Of a stretch of DNA of 64,000 nucleotides, positions 49,520 to 58,396 are shown piece by piece (within the stretch, counting starts at the first letter, position 1; each line of letters opens with the position of its first letter). The stretch is from Eutrophosalina sp902522775 (lineage in GTDB: Bacteria > Bacteroidota > Bacteroidia > Flavobacteriales > Flavobacteriaceae): positions 41,223 through 105,222 of the forward strand of contig CABYWQ010000006.1 of assembly GCA_902522775.1 (NCBI GenBank), written 5' to 3'. Under the pieces are notes generated by a model that worked only from the letters and a program-made list of their open reading frames with translations, was not told the origin of the DNA and ran no database searches. The position numbers and the translations under genes are program-made.

Positions 49520-49545
49520 TTATGAAACTAAATAAGGTATATTTG
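49513..49545 (+). promoter_or_regulatory. promoter of the kdsD-tatC-lptB operon
   Basis: TTG (49513-49515), 22 bases, then TATATTTG (49538-49545), an exact -7 match with slightly long spacing. The -33 lies over the recQ start codon region. Leader to the TTG start about 60 nt. Confidence 0.55.
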
Positions 49546-49609
49546 TACCTGAGTTTTACTAAATATAGTTCAATTTGTAGGTTGTTTAATTAAAATTTTA
49601 AATAAAGTT

Positions 49610-50572
49610 TTGAACAAAATAAGTTTAAAAAAAATTTCAAATAATGTTCTGAATATTCAGATAAATTCTATTGAGAAACTTAAAAGTTCTTTTGATAAAA
49701 ACTTTGAAGAAATTATTGACTTTTTAGCAAAAATTAAAGGAAGAATTATTATTACTGGGATTGGTAAAAGCGCTATAATTGGGATGAAAGTTTCAGCTAC
49801 CCTTAATTCAACAGGAACCCCCTCAATATTCATGCACGGATCTGATGCTTTACATGGAGATTTAGGAGCTATCGCAAAAGATGATGTGGTTGTTTGTTTT
49901 TCTAAAAGTGGAAACAACAATGAAACAATTGATTTGGTTAGACAAATAAAAAAATTAAAAATTTTTTTGATAGCCATAACATCAAATAAAGAATCCTATT
50001 TAAGAAAAAAATCAGATAATTCAATAGTTTACAATATTGAAAAGGAAGCATGTCCGAATAATTTAGCACCAACTACCAGCACAACTATTCAACTTTTGAT
50101 TGGAGATACAATTGCAATTTGTTTAATGAACATGAAAGATTTTAAAGCCAAAGATTTTGTTAAACTACATCCTTCAGGATCCCTGGGTAAAAAATTGACA
50201 ATTTCTGTTAAAGATATTATTGATTTGGGTAATGTTCCAAGTATAAGTATTAATTCAAAATTTAAAAATGCAATTGAAGAAATTTCATCTAAAATGTATG
50301 GCGCTACTGCTGTTTTATCAGATGAAAAAATTGAGGGTATAATTACAGATGGTGATGTAAGAAGAACTATTAGAAAATTTAAAAATCCTTTAGAAATTCA
50401 GGTATCAAAAATTATGAATTGTAATCCTGTACTTATTGAATCGCAGATACTTGCATCTGAAGCACTTAAAATAATGAATGATAATAAAATAACACAACTT
50501 ATTGTTATTGAAAATGATGTTTATTTAGGAATGATTCATATGCATCAAATTTTGAGTCAAGGAATAAGATGA
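49610..50572 (+). CDS. kdsD: D-arabinose 5-phosphate isomerase (KpsF/GutQ/KdsD family)
   Basis: 320 residues, TTG start. The SIS sugar-isomerase domain (residues about 30-175) carries the family motif GKSAIIGMKVSATLNSTGTPS and FMHGSDALHGDLGA, and two CBS domains follow (about 205-320). It converts ribulose 5-phosphate to arabinose 5-phosphate, the first step of Kdo synthesis; kdsB at 18 kb carries out a later step. Overlaps tatC by four bases (ATGA). Confidence 0.94.
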   Translation: MNKISLKKISNNVLNIQINSIEKLKSSFDKNFEEIIDFLAKIKGRIIITGIGKSAIIGMKVSATLNSTGTPSIFMHGSDALHGDLGAIAKDDVVVCFSKSGNNNETIDLVRQIKKLKIFLIAITSNKESYLRKKSDNSIVYNIEKEACPNNLAPTTSTTIQLLIGDTIAICLMNMKDFKAKDFVKLHPSGSLGKKLTISVKDIIDLGNVPSISINSKFKNAIEEISSKMYGATAVLSDEKIEGIITDGDVRRTIRKFKNPLEIQVSKIMNCNPVLIESQILASEALKIMNDNKITQLIVIENDVYLGMIHMHQILSQGIR

Positions 50573-51381
50573 GTAAAAAAATAAAAACTAATCCAAATGA
50601 AATGTCTTTTTTAGACCATCTTGAAGACTTAAGATGGCATATTCTGAGATCTTTTTTGGCAATTGTTTTTTTTGGATCAATAGCATTTATTTTCAAAGAC
50701 TTTATATTCAATAAAATTATTTTTGGACCAAAAAATATAGACTTTTTTACTTATAAAACACTATGTAGTTTATCAAATTTTTTTGGATTAAATGATAGCT
50801 TTTGTATCAGTGAAATGCCTTTCAGAATTCAAAGTAGAACAATGTCAGGACAATTCTCTGCTCATATTTGGACTTCGATTGCATCCGGTTTTATAATTTC
50901 GTTTCCTTACGTTTTATATCAATTTTGGAGTTTCATAAGTCCTGGTTTATATCAGAACGAAAAAAAACATGCTAGGGGTTTTATTTTTATTTCAAGTTTA
51001 CTTTTTTTTATTGGTGTTTTATTTGGTTATTATGTAATATGTCCATTATCAATTAATTTTTTAGGAAACTATACAGTAAGTGAAGAGGTTTTTAATGATT
51101 TTGATCTCAGCAGTTATATAGGTCTTGTTAGAGCGTCTGTTTTAGCTTCAGGTCTAATATTTGAATTGCCTATTATAATTTACTTTTTAACTAAAGTTGG
51201 CCTTGTGACTCCAAAAATATTAATTAAGTATAGGAAATTTGCATTAGTTGGAGTTTTAGTACTAGCTGCTGTAATTACACCACCTGATGTTGCTAGTCAA
51301 ATAATTGTAGCTATTCCTATTGTTATATTATACCAAATAAGTATTTACATTTCAAGAATTGTAATAAAGAAAAATAACTAA
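50569..51381 (+). CDS. tatC: Sec-independent protein translocase TatC
   Basis: 270 residues with six transmembrane helices. Conserved N-terminal MSFLDHLEDLRWHILRS, FWSFISPGLYQNEKK with the loop Glu, and ITPPDVASQ near the end. TatC binds twin-arginine signal peptides and starts transport of folded proteins. Its first extracytoplasmic loop is longer than in E. coli (about residues 40-95), which is usual in Bacteroidota. Between kdsD and lptB. Confidence 0.96.
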   Translation: MSKKIKTNPNEMSFLDHLEDLRWHILRSFLAIVFFGSIAFIFKDFIFNKIIFGPKNIDFFTYKTLCSLSNFFGLNDSFCISEMPFRIQSRTMSGQFSAHIWTSIASGFIISFPYVLYQFWSFISPGLYQNEKKHARGFIFISSLLFFIGVLFGYYVICPLSINFLGNYTVSEEVFNDFDLSSYIGLVRASVLASGLIFELPIIIYFLTKVGLVTPKILIKYRKFALVGVLVLAAVITPPDVASQIIVAIPIVILYQISIYISRIVIKKNN

Positions 51382-51383
51382 TC

Positions 51384-52127
51384 ATGATGAAGCTTGAGGC
51401 CAAGAAAATAGAGAAATCATATAAATCAAGAAAAGTTGTTAATGGTATTGATTTAGAATTAAAACAAGGTGAAATTGTTGGGCTACTTGGACCTAATGGC
51501 GCTGGAAAAACAACATGTTTTTATATGATTGTAGGTTTGATAAAATGCGATAATGGTTTAATTTCAATTAATGAAATTGATATTTCAAATGAACCAATGT
51601 ATAAAAGAGCTAAACAAGGTATTGGCTACTTGGCTCAAGAAGCTTCGGTTTTTAGAAAATTAACAGTTGAAGAAAATATTAAGGCAGTTCTTGAATTGAC
51701 TAATAAATCAAAATCTGAACAAGAGCATGACTTAGAAAACTTAATTAATGAGTTTAGTCTTGAAAAAGTTAGAAAAAATAGAGGAGATCTACTTTCTGGA
51801 GGTGAAAGAAGAAGAACCGAGATAGCTAGGGCATTGGCAACAGAACCTAAATTTCTTTTATTAGATGAACCATTTGCAGGTGTCGATCCAATCGCAGTAG
51901 AAGAAATCCAAAAAATAATTGCCCATTTAAAAGCAAAAAATATTGGCGTTCTAATAACAGACCATAATGTCCAAGAAACATTAGCAATTACAGACAGAAC
52001 CTATCTAATGTTCGAGGGTAAAATATTAAAAAGTGGAAAGCCTGAGGAATTAGCTCAAGATGAAATTGTAAGAAAAGTATATTTAGGGCAAAACTTTATC
52101 TACAGAAGAAAAAATATAAAATTGTGA
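51384..52127 (+). CDS. lptB: LPS export ABC transporter ATP-binding protein LptB
   Basis: 247 residues. ABC ATPase with Walker A GPNGAGKTT (36-44), the LptB-like GYLAQEASVFRKLTVEEN, signature LLSGGERRRTEIARAL, Walker B FLLLDEPFAGVDP and H-loop ITDHNVQETL. It drives LPS movement across the periplasm with LptFGC. Two bases after tatC; its stop overlaps the next start (GTGA). Confidence 0.95.
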   Translation: MMKLEAKKIEKSYKSRKVVNGIDLELKQGEIVGLLGPNGAGKTTCFYMIVGLIKCDNGLISINEIDISNEPMYKRAKQGIGYLAQEASVFRKLTVEENIKAVLELTNKSKSEQEHDLENLINEFSLEKVRKNRGDLLSGGERRRTEIARALATEPKFLLLDEPFAGVDPIAVEEIQKIIAHLKAKNIGVLITDHNVQETLAITDRTYLMFEGKILKSGKPEELAQDEIVRKVYLGQNFIYRRKNIKL

Positions 52128-52357
52128 GTAATTATATTCAAGTTTTCTTTGGATCTGAAATAGATGCAATATCCTTAAAAAGTAAACTTAACGATATAAA
52201 TATATACCCGATTTTAAAAAATGAAACTAATTCCGCAAACTTAGCAGGATTTGGCGTTCCAAATTATTTGTATTCTCATAAGTTATTTATACATAAAGAT
52301 CAATATAATGAAGCATGTCTTTTAATTGAAGAATTAAAAAAAACTTCAAATAATTAA
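52124..52357 (+). CDS. DUF2007 (putative signal-transducing) small protein
   Basis: 77 residues, GTG start overlapping the lptB stop. The short ferredoxin-like pattern VFFGSEIDAISLKSKLNDINIYPILKNETN ending in ALLIEEL-like YNEACLLIEELKK matches DUF2007 (GlnB-like fold). Function unknown; its coupling to lptB may be only operon packing. The last 12 bases overlap pssA. Confidence 0.75.
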   Translation: MSNYIQVFFGSEIDAISLKSKLNDINIYPILKNETNSANLAGFGVPNYLYSHKLFIHKDQYNEACLLIEELKKTSNN

Positions 52358-53041
52358 TTTATAAAGATTAAAAATTAATGATGAGAAAATGTAGATCACA
52401 ACAGATAAACTGATCATATTTAGAATACTGTAATCAAAAATAAACAATGTTAGTGCAGATGAAACTAAAAAAACAATTATAATTTTATAAAAAAAATTTT
52501 TACTATGATTTTCACTTGTATTTTTAAATGACTGAAGCTTAAAATTAGAGACTAATAAAAAACACGATAAAATTAATATTAGTATCAATAATTTTGAGGA
52601 TATTTCGAATGACATAAAAGGTATTCCCATAAAAAATATTCCATTTGCAGGTGTTGGCAAACCTTTAAAATAAGATCTTGAGGGTAATGTGTTGAATCTA
52701 GCTAGTCTAAACATCGAGAAAGGAATTATCATTAGAGTTAAAAATGGAATAAATTCTAACTCAACTGTTTTGTTTTGTAAAAAATGAAAAATAAAAAAAG
52801 ATGGTACTATGGAAAATGTAATTAAATCTGAGAAAGAATCTAATTGAGCTCCAATCTTAGATCTGACATTCAAAATATTTGCAAAATATCCATCTAAGAA
52901 ATCTAATATTGCACCAAGAAGAACCAAGTATAGAATTTGAAGTTGTGTTAAAAAATTTAATGAGATTGCTACAATTGCTAATATGCCGCAAAAACCATTT
53001 AAAATAGTTAGAAAATTCGGAAGTATTTTGATTAATTTCAA
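52346..53041 (-). CDS. pssA: CDP-diacylglycerol--serine O-phosphatidyltransferase
   Basis: 231 residues, TTG start, about seven transmembrane helices. The CDP-alcohol phosphatidyltransferase motif reads DFLDGYFANILNVRSKIGAQ then LDSFSD: all the catalytic Asp residues and the Gly of DGxxARx8Gx3Dx3D are present, but the Arg after Ala is Asn. It makes phosphatidylserine, the precursor of phosphatidylethanolamine. Divergent from lnt with a 46-base gap. Confidence 0.9.
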   Translation of the reverse strand: MKLIKILPNFLTILNGFCGILAIVAISLNFLTQLQILYLVLLGAILDFLDGYFANILNVRSKIGAQLDSFSDLITFSIVPSFFIFHFLQNKTVELEFIPFLTLMIIPFSMFRLARFNTLPSRSYFKGLPTPANGIFFMGIPFMSFEISSKLLILILILSCFLLVSNFKLQSFKNTSENHSKNFFYKIIIVFLVSSALTLFIFDYSILNMISLSVVIYIFSSLIFNLYKLII

Positions 53042-53068
53042 ATCTTGAGTTAAGTTTATAATCTATAA

Positions 53069-53076
53069 CAAATTTA
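53069..53076 (-). promoter_or_regulatory. -7 promoter box of pssA
   Basis: Minus strand TAAATTTG, exact TAnnTTTG match; the TTG start at 53041 is 27 bases further. No box is found for the divergent lnt gene. Confidence 0.5.
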
Positions 53077-53087
53077 AAAATTAATCG

Positions 53088-54641
53088 TTGAATATTTATA
53101 AAGCAATTTTATTTACTTCAATTGGAGGTTTAATTCTTACTGCTTCATGGCCTACATACGGTTTTTTTCCATTAGTTTTTTTTGGATTAACTCCCTTCTT
53201 ACATGTAAATGAATTTTACAGAGGAAAAAATATTTTTTTTATATTTTTTATTGGATTTCTTTCATGGAATTTAACAACAACTTATTGGTTAGCATATGCA
53301 ACAATTTTTGGATATCTATTCGCATGCTTTGTGAACTCACTAATGATGACCTGTATTTTTTATTTTTTTAGAAAATTAAAAAATAAAACAAATGAAAAAC
53401 TAGGTTTCATTTTTTTAATTTCTTTGTGGATATGTTACGAAAAACTTCATTTGATCTGGGATTTTTCTTGGCCCTGGTTAATTTTAGGAAATGTTTTTTC
53501 AGATAACACATGGATAATTCAGTGGTATGAGTATACAGGTGTTTTTGGCGGAACATTATGGGTCCTAACATTAAATATATTTTTCTTCAAAATATATTCT
53601 AATTATTTAATAGGAAAAAAAAACAATAGTTTAATATATTCTCAAATATTATTTTTTTTAATTCCAACACTAATTTCACTATATATTTATAAAAATTATG
53701 AAGAAGTTGGCGAAATTAAAAATATATCTATAGTACAACCTAATGTAGATCCTTATTCAAAAAAATACAACATTACTAACGATGAAAATTTCAACTACCT
53801 TGCTGATATAATTGAATCAAATAATATAAAAAACTCTTTAATTCTGTTTCCTGAAACATTTTTTTCAGAGGGAGTTCAAATCAATAGTATTTATTACAAT
53901 AATTTATCTAAAAAAGTTTATGATCTAAACCAAAAATATAATAATGAAATTATGAGTGGAATTGAACTCTATGAGATCATATATGATTCTACTCAACTAA
54001 AAAATTATTCTAATAAAATTAGAGATAATAGATGGATAAATATATACAATAGTGCTATTTACTTTGGAAAATCAACGGATTACTATCATAAGTCTAAACT
54101 TGTAGTAGGAGTTGAAAAAATGCCCTATAGAAATATTTTAGAACCAATTTTGGGTAAAGTACTTTTAGATTTTGGAGGATTATCTCTAACAAGAGGAGAA
54201 CAAGAATATCGAACTTCATTTAAAAGCTCTAATTATAATCCCTCACCAATTATATGCTATGAATCAATATATGGTCAATATGTAACAGATTATATCAAAA
54301 GTGGAGGAAAAGTCTTAGCAATAATAACAAATGATGCTTGGTGGGATTACACTGAAGGTCATAGACAGCATTTTTCATATGCAAAACTTAGAGCTGTGGA
54401 AACTAGAAAAAACATAATTAGAAGCGCGAATACTGGAATATCAGGGATAATTGATTCAAAAGGAAATTTAGTAGTAAAAAGTGATTACGATCAGGAAGAC
54501 GTAATTTCAGGAAAATATTCAGAAAATGAAATAATAACTTTTTATATCAAATATGGAGACTTAATATACAGGTTATCGCTGTTTTTTGTTTTAATGATTT
54601 TTTCATACTTTTTATCTTTAAAAATTTCACCTAAAAAATAA
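53088..54641 (+). CDS. lnt: apolipoprotein N-acyltransferase
   Basis: 517 residues, TTG start. An N-terminal membrane part with about six helices (residues 1-200) leads to a nitrilase domain (about 210-495) whose catalytic triad is visible: Glu256 in LFPETFFSEG, Lys in YYHKSKLVVGVEKMP and Cys390 in IICYESIYG. A last helix closes the protein. It adds the third acyl chain to lipoproteins. Several predicted lipoproteins lie in this window (rhodanese, PPIase, DUF6452, DUF1573). Confidence 0.95.
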   Translation: MNIYKAILFTSIGGLILTASWPTYGFFPLVFFGLTPFLHVNEFYRGKNIFFIFFIGFLSWNLTTTYWLAYATIFGYLFACFVNSLMMTCIFYFFRKLKNKTNEKLGFIFLISLWICYEKLHLIWDFSWPWLILGNVFSDNTWIIQWYEYTGVFGGTLWVLTLNIFFFKIYSNYLIGKKNNSLIYSQILFFLIPTLISLYIYKNYEEVGEIKNISIVQPNVDPYSKKYNITNDENFNYLADIIESNNIKNSLILFPETFFSEGVQINSIYYNNLSKKVYDLNQKYNNEIMSGIELYEIIYDSTQLKNYSNKIRDNRWINIYNSAIYFGKSTDYYHKSKLVVGVEKMPYRNILEPILGKVLLDFGGLSLTRGEQEYRTSFKSSNYNPSPIICYESIYGQYVTDYIKSGGKVLAIITNDAWWDYTEGHRQHFSYAKLRAVETRKNIIRSANTGISGIIDSKGNLVVKSDYDQEDVISGKYSENEIITFYIKYGDLIYRLSLFFVLMIFSYFLSLKISPKK

Positions 54642-54679
54642 CATATTCTCAATAAAATGTTAATTTTTCTTGAATGTGT

Positions 54680-54709
54680 TGCACATAATTAATAAAAATA
54701 TATTTTTGC
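54680..54709 (+). promoter_or_regulatory. promoter of the DUF2795 gene
   Basis: TTG (54680-54682), 19 bases, TATTTTTG (54702-54709): a textbook Bacteroidota promoter. ATG at 54732, leader about 18 nt. Confidence 0.8.
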
Positions 54710-54731
54710 AGAAAATTAATATATTAAGTAT

Positions 54732-54956
54732 ATGTATTGGACACTCGAATTAGCATCATACCTTAGCGATGCACCTTGGCCTGCAAACAAAGATGAACTA
54801 ATAGATTTTGCAATTAGAACTGGTGCCCCACTTGAAGTTGTTGAAAATCTTCAAGCAATCGAAGATGAGGATGAAGAAGTTTTTGAATCTATTCAAGAAA
54901 TATGGCCAGATTTTCCTACTGAAGAAGATTATTTGTGGAACGAAGAAGAATACTAA
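54732..54956 (+). CDS. DUF2795 family small acidic protein
   Basis: 74 residues. MYWTLELASYLSDAPWPANKDELIDFAIRTGAP is the DUF2795 core, a short helical fold, followed by an acidic C-terminus (EDEDEEVFESI and EEDYLWNEEEY). It has its own strong promoter and a terminator just behind, so it is expressed alone and probably abundantly. Often found before secA in Flavobacteriia, as here. Function unknown. Confidence 0.88.
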   Translation: MYWTLELASYLSDAPWPANKDELIDFAIRTGAPLEVVENLQAIEDEDEEVFESIQEIWPDFPTEEDYLWNEEEY

Positions 54957-54976
54957 TATATTTCAAATAATATATC

Positions 54977-55004
54977 AAAAGTCTCCTATGGAGGCTTTTT
55001 TTTT
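54977..55004 (+). terminator. rho-independent terminator after DUF2795
   Basis: Stem GTCTCC (54981-54986) with GGAGGC (54990-54995), loop TAT, flanked by AAAA upstream and a run of nine T downstream. It ends the DUF2795 transcript 25 bases after its stop and separates it from secA. Confidence 0.93.
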
Positions 55005-55007
55005 GCT

Positions 55008-55015
55008 TAAATTTG
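55008..55015 (+). promoter_or_regulatory. -7 promoter box of secA
   Basis: TAAATTTG, exact TAnnTTTG match, three bases after the terminator T run. ATG at 55029, leader about 9 nt. Any -33 element would lie inside the terminator hairpin, and none is evident. Confidence 0.5.
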
Positions 55016-55028
55016 ATGTTTTACAATA

Positions 55029-58000
55029 ATGGGCATACTTAATTCTATTTTAAAAGTATTTGTTGGAGATAAGTCAAAAAAAGATTTAAAAGAAATTTCA
55101 CCTTTTATATCTGAAATAAATTTAAAAAAAGATGAATATCTCAAGCTTTCAAATGATGAATTAAGAAATAAAACTCAATATTTTAAAGATGAAATAAAAA
55201 AACTCAAACAACCCTTTCAAGATGATATTGATAAATTAAAAAATAATATTGATCGGGAAATTAATATTGATGAAAAAGAAAAAATTTACAATGAAATTGA
55301 AATAATTGAAGATTCTTTTTTAAATGATTTAGACAAATTTTTAAACAGTATACTTTCCGACGCTTTTTGTGTTGTGAGAGAGACTGCGCGAAGATTTAGT
55401 GAAAATTCTAAAATTGTTGTTTCTGCAAATGAATTTGATATAAAACTTTCTTCATCAAAATCATATATTAATATACAAAACAATAAAGCTGAATGGAGTA
55501 ATAATTGGGATGCCGCTGGAAAAAATATTATTTGGAATATGATCCATTATGACGTTCAACTTGTCGGTGGTTTTGTATTGCACAGTGGTAAAATAGCTGA
55601 AATGCAAACAGGGGAAGGAAAAACATTAGTTGCAACTTTACCAGTTTACCTAAACGCTCTTACAGGAAATGGTGTTCATTTAGTCACTGTTAATGATTAT
55701 TTGGCAAAAAGAGATTGCGCATGGATGTCTCCAATATTTGAATTTCATGGACTGAGTGTTGATTGCATAGATCACTATAAACCACACTCAGCTGAAAGAA
55801 GAAATGCTTATTTGGCTGATATTACTTATGGTACAAATAATGAATTTGGTTTTGATTATCTCAGAGATAATATGGCTCATAAGCTAGAAGACAGAGTTCA
55901 AAGAAAACATTCTTATGCAATTGTGGATGAGGTTGACTCAGTTTTAATTGATGATGCTAGGACTCCTCTAATAATATCTGGGCCAATATCCAAAGGCAAT
56001 AATCATGAATTTAATGAGTTAAAACCTAAAATTTTATCCCTAGTTCAGATACAAAAACAACTTATAACTAAAATTCTGGCTGAAAGTAAAAAACTATTAA
56101 ATGAAGGCGATAAAGAAAATGGAGGATTTAAATTATTACAAGTCTATCGTGGATTACCAAAAACCAAGGCTTTAATTAAATTTTTAAGTGAAGAGGGAAT
56201 TAAACAAATACTTTTAAAAACAGAAAACTATTACATGCAAGATAATAATAGAGAAATGCCTAAAATTGATGCAGATCTTTATTTCACTATTGATGAAAAA
56301 AACAATCAAATTGAACTAACTGACAAGGGTATTAATCATTTATCGAAAGACGTAAATGATGAAAAATTCTTTATACTTCCAGATCTTTCAACTAAAATCT
56401 CTGAAATTGAAAATAAAAAATTAAAACCTGAAAATGAAGCTGCAGAGAAGGAAACAATATTTAACGATTTTAGTGTAAAAAGTGAAAGAATACATACACT
56501 AAATCAATTACTGAAAGCTTATACCTTATTTGAAAAAGATATTGAGTATGTTGTTATGAATAATAAAGTGATGATTGTAGATGAACAAACAGGAAGAATC
56601 ATGGATGGGAGAAGATACTCAGATGGCTTACACCAAGCAATCGAAGCTAAAGAAAATGTGAAAATTGAAGATGCTACTCAAACTTTTGCTACGATTACAC
56701 TTCAAAACTACTTTAGGATGTATAGAAAACTTTCTGGAATGACTGGAACAGCAGTAACTGAGCAAGGTGAGTTTTGGGACATCTATAAATTAGATGTTGT
56801 TGAAATTCCAACAAACAAACCGGTAATAAGGAACGATGATGATGATCTAATTTATAAGACAAAAAGAGAAAAATATAATGCAGTAATTAATAATGTTAGT
56901 GAGATAGTTAGTGAAGGTAGACCAGTTTTAATAGGGACAACATCAGTTGAGATTTCAGAACTTCTTTCTCGAATGTTAAATCTTAAAAATATTAAACATA
57001 ACGTTCTTAATGCAAAACTTCACAAAAAGGAAGCTGACATTGTAGCTGAAGCTGGAAATGCTGGAATTGTTACAATAGCTACTAACATGGCAGGTAGAGG
57101 AACTGATATAAAAATTTCAGAAAAAATAAAAGAAAAAGGTGGTCTTGCGATTGTAGGAACAGAAAGACATGATTCTAGAAGAGTTGACAGACAGTTAAGG
57201 GGGAGATCTGGAAGACAAGGTGACCCAGGAAGTTCTCAATTTTATGTTTCATTAGAAGATAATTTAATGAGACTTTTTGGATCAGACAAAGTTTCTAAAA
57301 TGATGGACAGAATGGGCCACAAGGATGGAGAAGTTCTACAGCACTCTTTAATGACTAACACAATTGAAAGAGCTCAAAAAAAAGTTGAAGAAAATAACTT
57401 TGGTATTAGAAAAAGACTACTAGAGTATGATGATGTTATGAATTTGCAAAGAGAGGTTATTTATAAAAAAAGAAAAAATGCATTAGATGTCAATAGGCTC
57501 AAAGTAGATGTTGCTAATATGATTTATGAAACAATTGAATCAATTTATTTAAGTTCAAAAGAAACAAATAATTTTAAATCTTTTGAGTTCGATTTAATAA
57601 GATATTTTTCTATTACATCTCCAATAAGTATCAAGGAATTTGAGGAACTCGATTCAAATGAAGTTTTAGAAAATCTATATAGTGTAGTTTTAAAACATTA
57701 CGAGAAAAAGAATAGTGAAAACTCAATGAAAGTCTTTCCTGTAATTAAGAATGTTTATGAAAATCCTCAAAATAAGTTTGAAAGAATTGTAGTTCCATTC
57801 ACAGATGGTAAAAAAACCATGAATATAGTAACTGATCTTAAAAAAGCTTATGAGAGCGATGGTAAAGAATTGATTAATGATTTTGAAAAAAATATATCTT
57901 TAGCAATAATTGATGAAACTTGGAAAACTCATCTTAGAAAAATGGATGAGCTTAAACAGTCTGTTCAACTTGCAGTTCATGAGCAAAAAGATCCACTATT

Positions 58001-58391
58001 GATCTATAAATTTGAAGCTAAAGAACTTTTTTTTGGCATGATAGATCAACTTAATAAAGATATTTTAACATTTCTTTTTAAAGGAGATTTACCTTCTCAA
58101 AATCCAAATGAAATAACTGAAGATAGACAAACGAGAAGAAGACAAAATTATAACACTTCTAAGGAAGAAGTTTTTAACAGTGATGAGTTAGCAACCAGGA
58201 ATAGAAACATCGGTGCCAATGCATCTAGCGGAAATTCAGTTACTCAAACAATAGTAAGAGAACAAAAAAAGATTGGAAGAAATGAAAGAGTTATGATTAG
58301 AAATATTCAAACTGGTGAATTAAAAGAGTTAAAGTATAAACAAGCTGAACCTTTAATTAATACAGGAAAATGGATTATTAATGATAATTAA
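55029..58391 (+). CDS. secA: preprotein translocase ATPase SecA
   Basis: 1,120 residues, the long Bacteroidota form. Walker A MQTGEGKT (192-199), VDEVDSVLIDDARTPLI, an insertion of about 130 residues between the first nucleotide-binding motifs (around 325-460), NMAGRGTDIKI, and GRSGRQGDPG. The C-terminus lacks the zinc-binding CxCxSGKKYKxCH end and finishes with KIGRNERVMIRNIQTGELKE, as in other Bacteroidota SecA proteins. It powers post-translational export through SecYEG. Five bases before the glycosyltransferase gene. Confidence 0.97.
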   Translation: MGILNSILKVFVGDKSKKDLKEISPFISEINLKKDEYLKLSNDELRNKTQYFKDEIKKLKQPFQDDIDKLKNNIDREINIDEKEKIYNEIEIIEDSFLNDLDKFLNSILSDAFCVVRETARRFSENSKIVVSANEFDIKLSSSKSYINIQNNKAEWSNNWDAAGKNIIWNMIHYDVQLVGGFVLHSGKIAEMQTGEGKTLVATLPVYLNALTGNGVHLVTVNDYLAKRDCAWMSPIFEFHGLSVDCIDHYKPHSAERRNAYLADITYGTNNEFGFDYLRDNMAHKLEDRVQRKHSYAIVDEVDSVLIDDARTPLIISGPISKGNNHEFNELKPKILSLVQIQKQLITKILAESKKLLNEGDKENGGFKLLQVYRGLPKTKALIKFLSEEGIKQILLKTENYYMQDNNREMPKIDADLYFTIDEKNNQIELTDKGINHLSKDVNDEKFFILPDLSTKISEIENKKLKPENEAAEKETIFNDFSVKSERIHTLNQLLKAYTLFEKDIEYVVMNNKVMIVDEQTGRIMDGRRYSDGLHQAIEAKENVKIEDATQTFATITLQNYFRMYRKLSGMTGTAVTEQGEFWDIYKLDVVEIPTNKPVIRNDDDDLIYKTKREKYNAVINNVSEIVSEGRPVLIGTTSVEISELLSRMLNLKNIKHNVLNAKLHKKEADIVAEAGNAGIVTIATNMAGRGTDIKISEKIKEKGGLAIVGTERHDSRRVDRQLRGRSGRQGDPGSSQFYVSLEDNLMRLFGSDKVSKMMDRMGHKDGEVLQHSLMTNTIERAQKKVEENNFGIRKRLLEYDDVMNLQREVIYKKRKNALDVNRLKVDVANMIYETIESIYLSSKETNNFKSFEFDLIRYFSITSPISIKEFEELDSNEVLENLYSVVLKHYEKKNSENSMKVFPVIKNVYENPQNKFERIVVPFTDGKKTMNIVTDLKKAYESDGKELINDFEKNISLAIIDETWKTHLRKMDELKQSVQLAVHEQKDPLLIYKFEAKELFFGMIDQLNKDILTFLFKGDLPSQNPNEITEDRQTRRRQNYNTSKEEVFNSDELATRNRNIGANASSGNSVTQTIVREQKKIGRNERVMIRNIQTGELKELKYKQAEPLINTGKWIINDN

Positions 58392-58396
58392 AGAGG

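Noticed and set aside
54808..55029. A 73-codon frame overlapping DUF2795 and its terminator
   Set aside because: It runs through the terminator hairpin and its sequence is a frame-shifted copy of the real gene.
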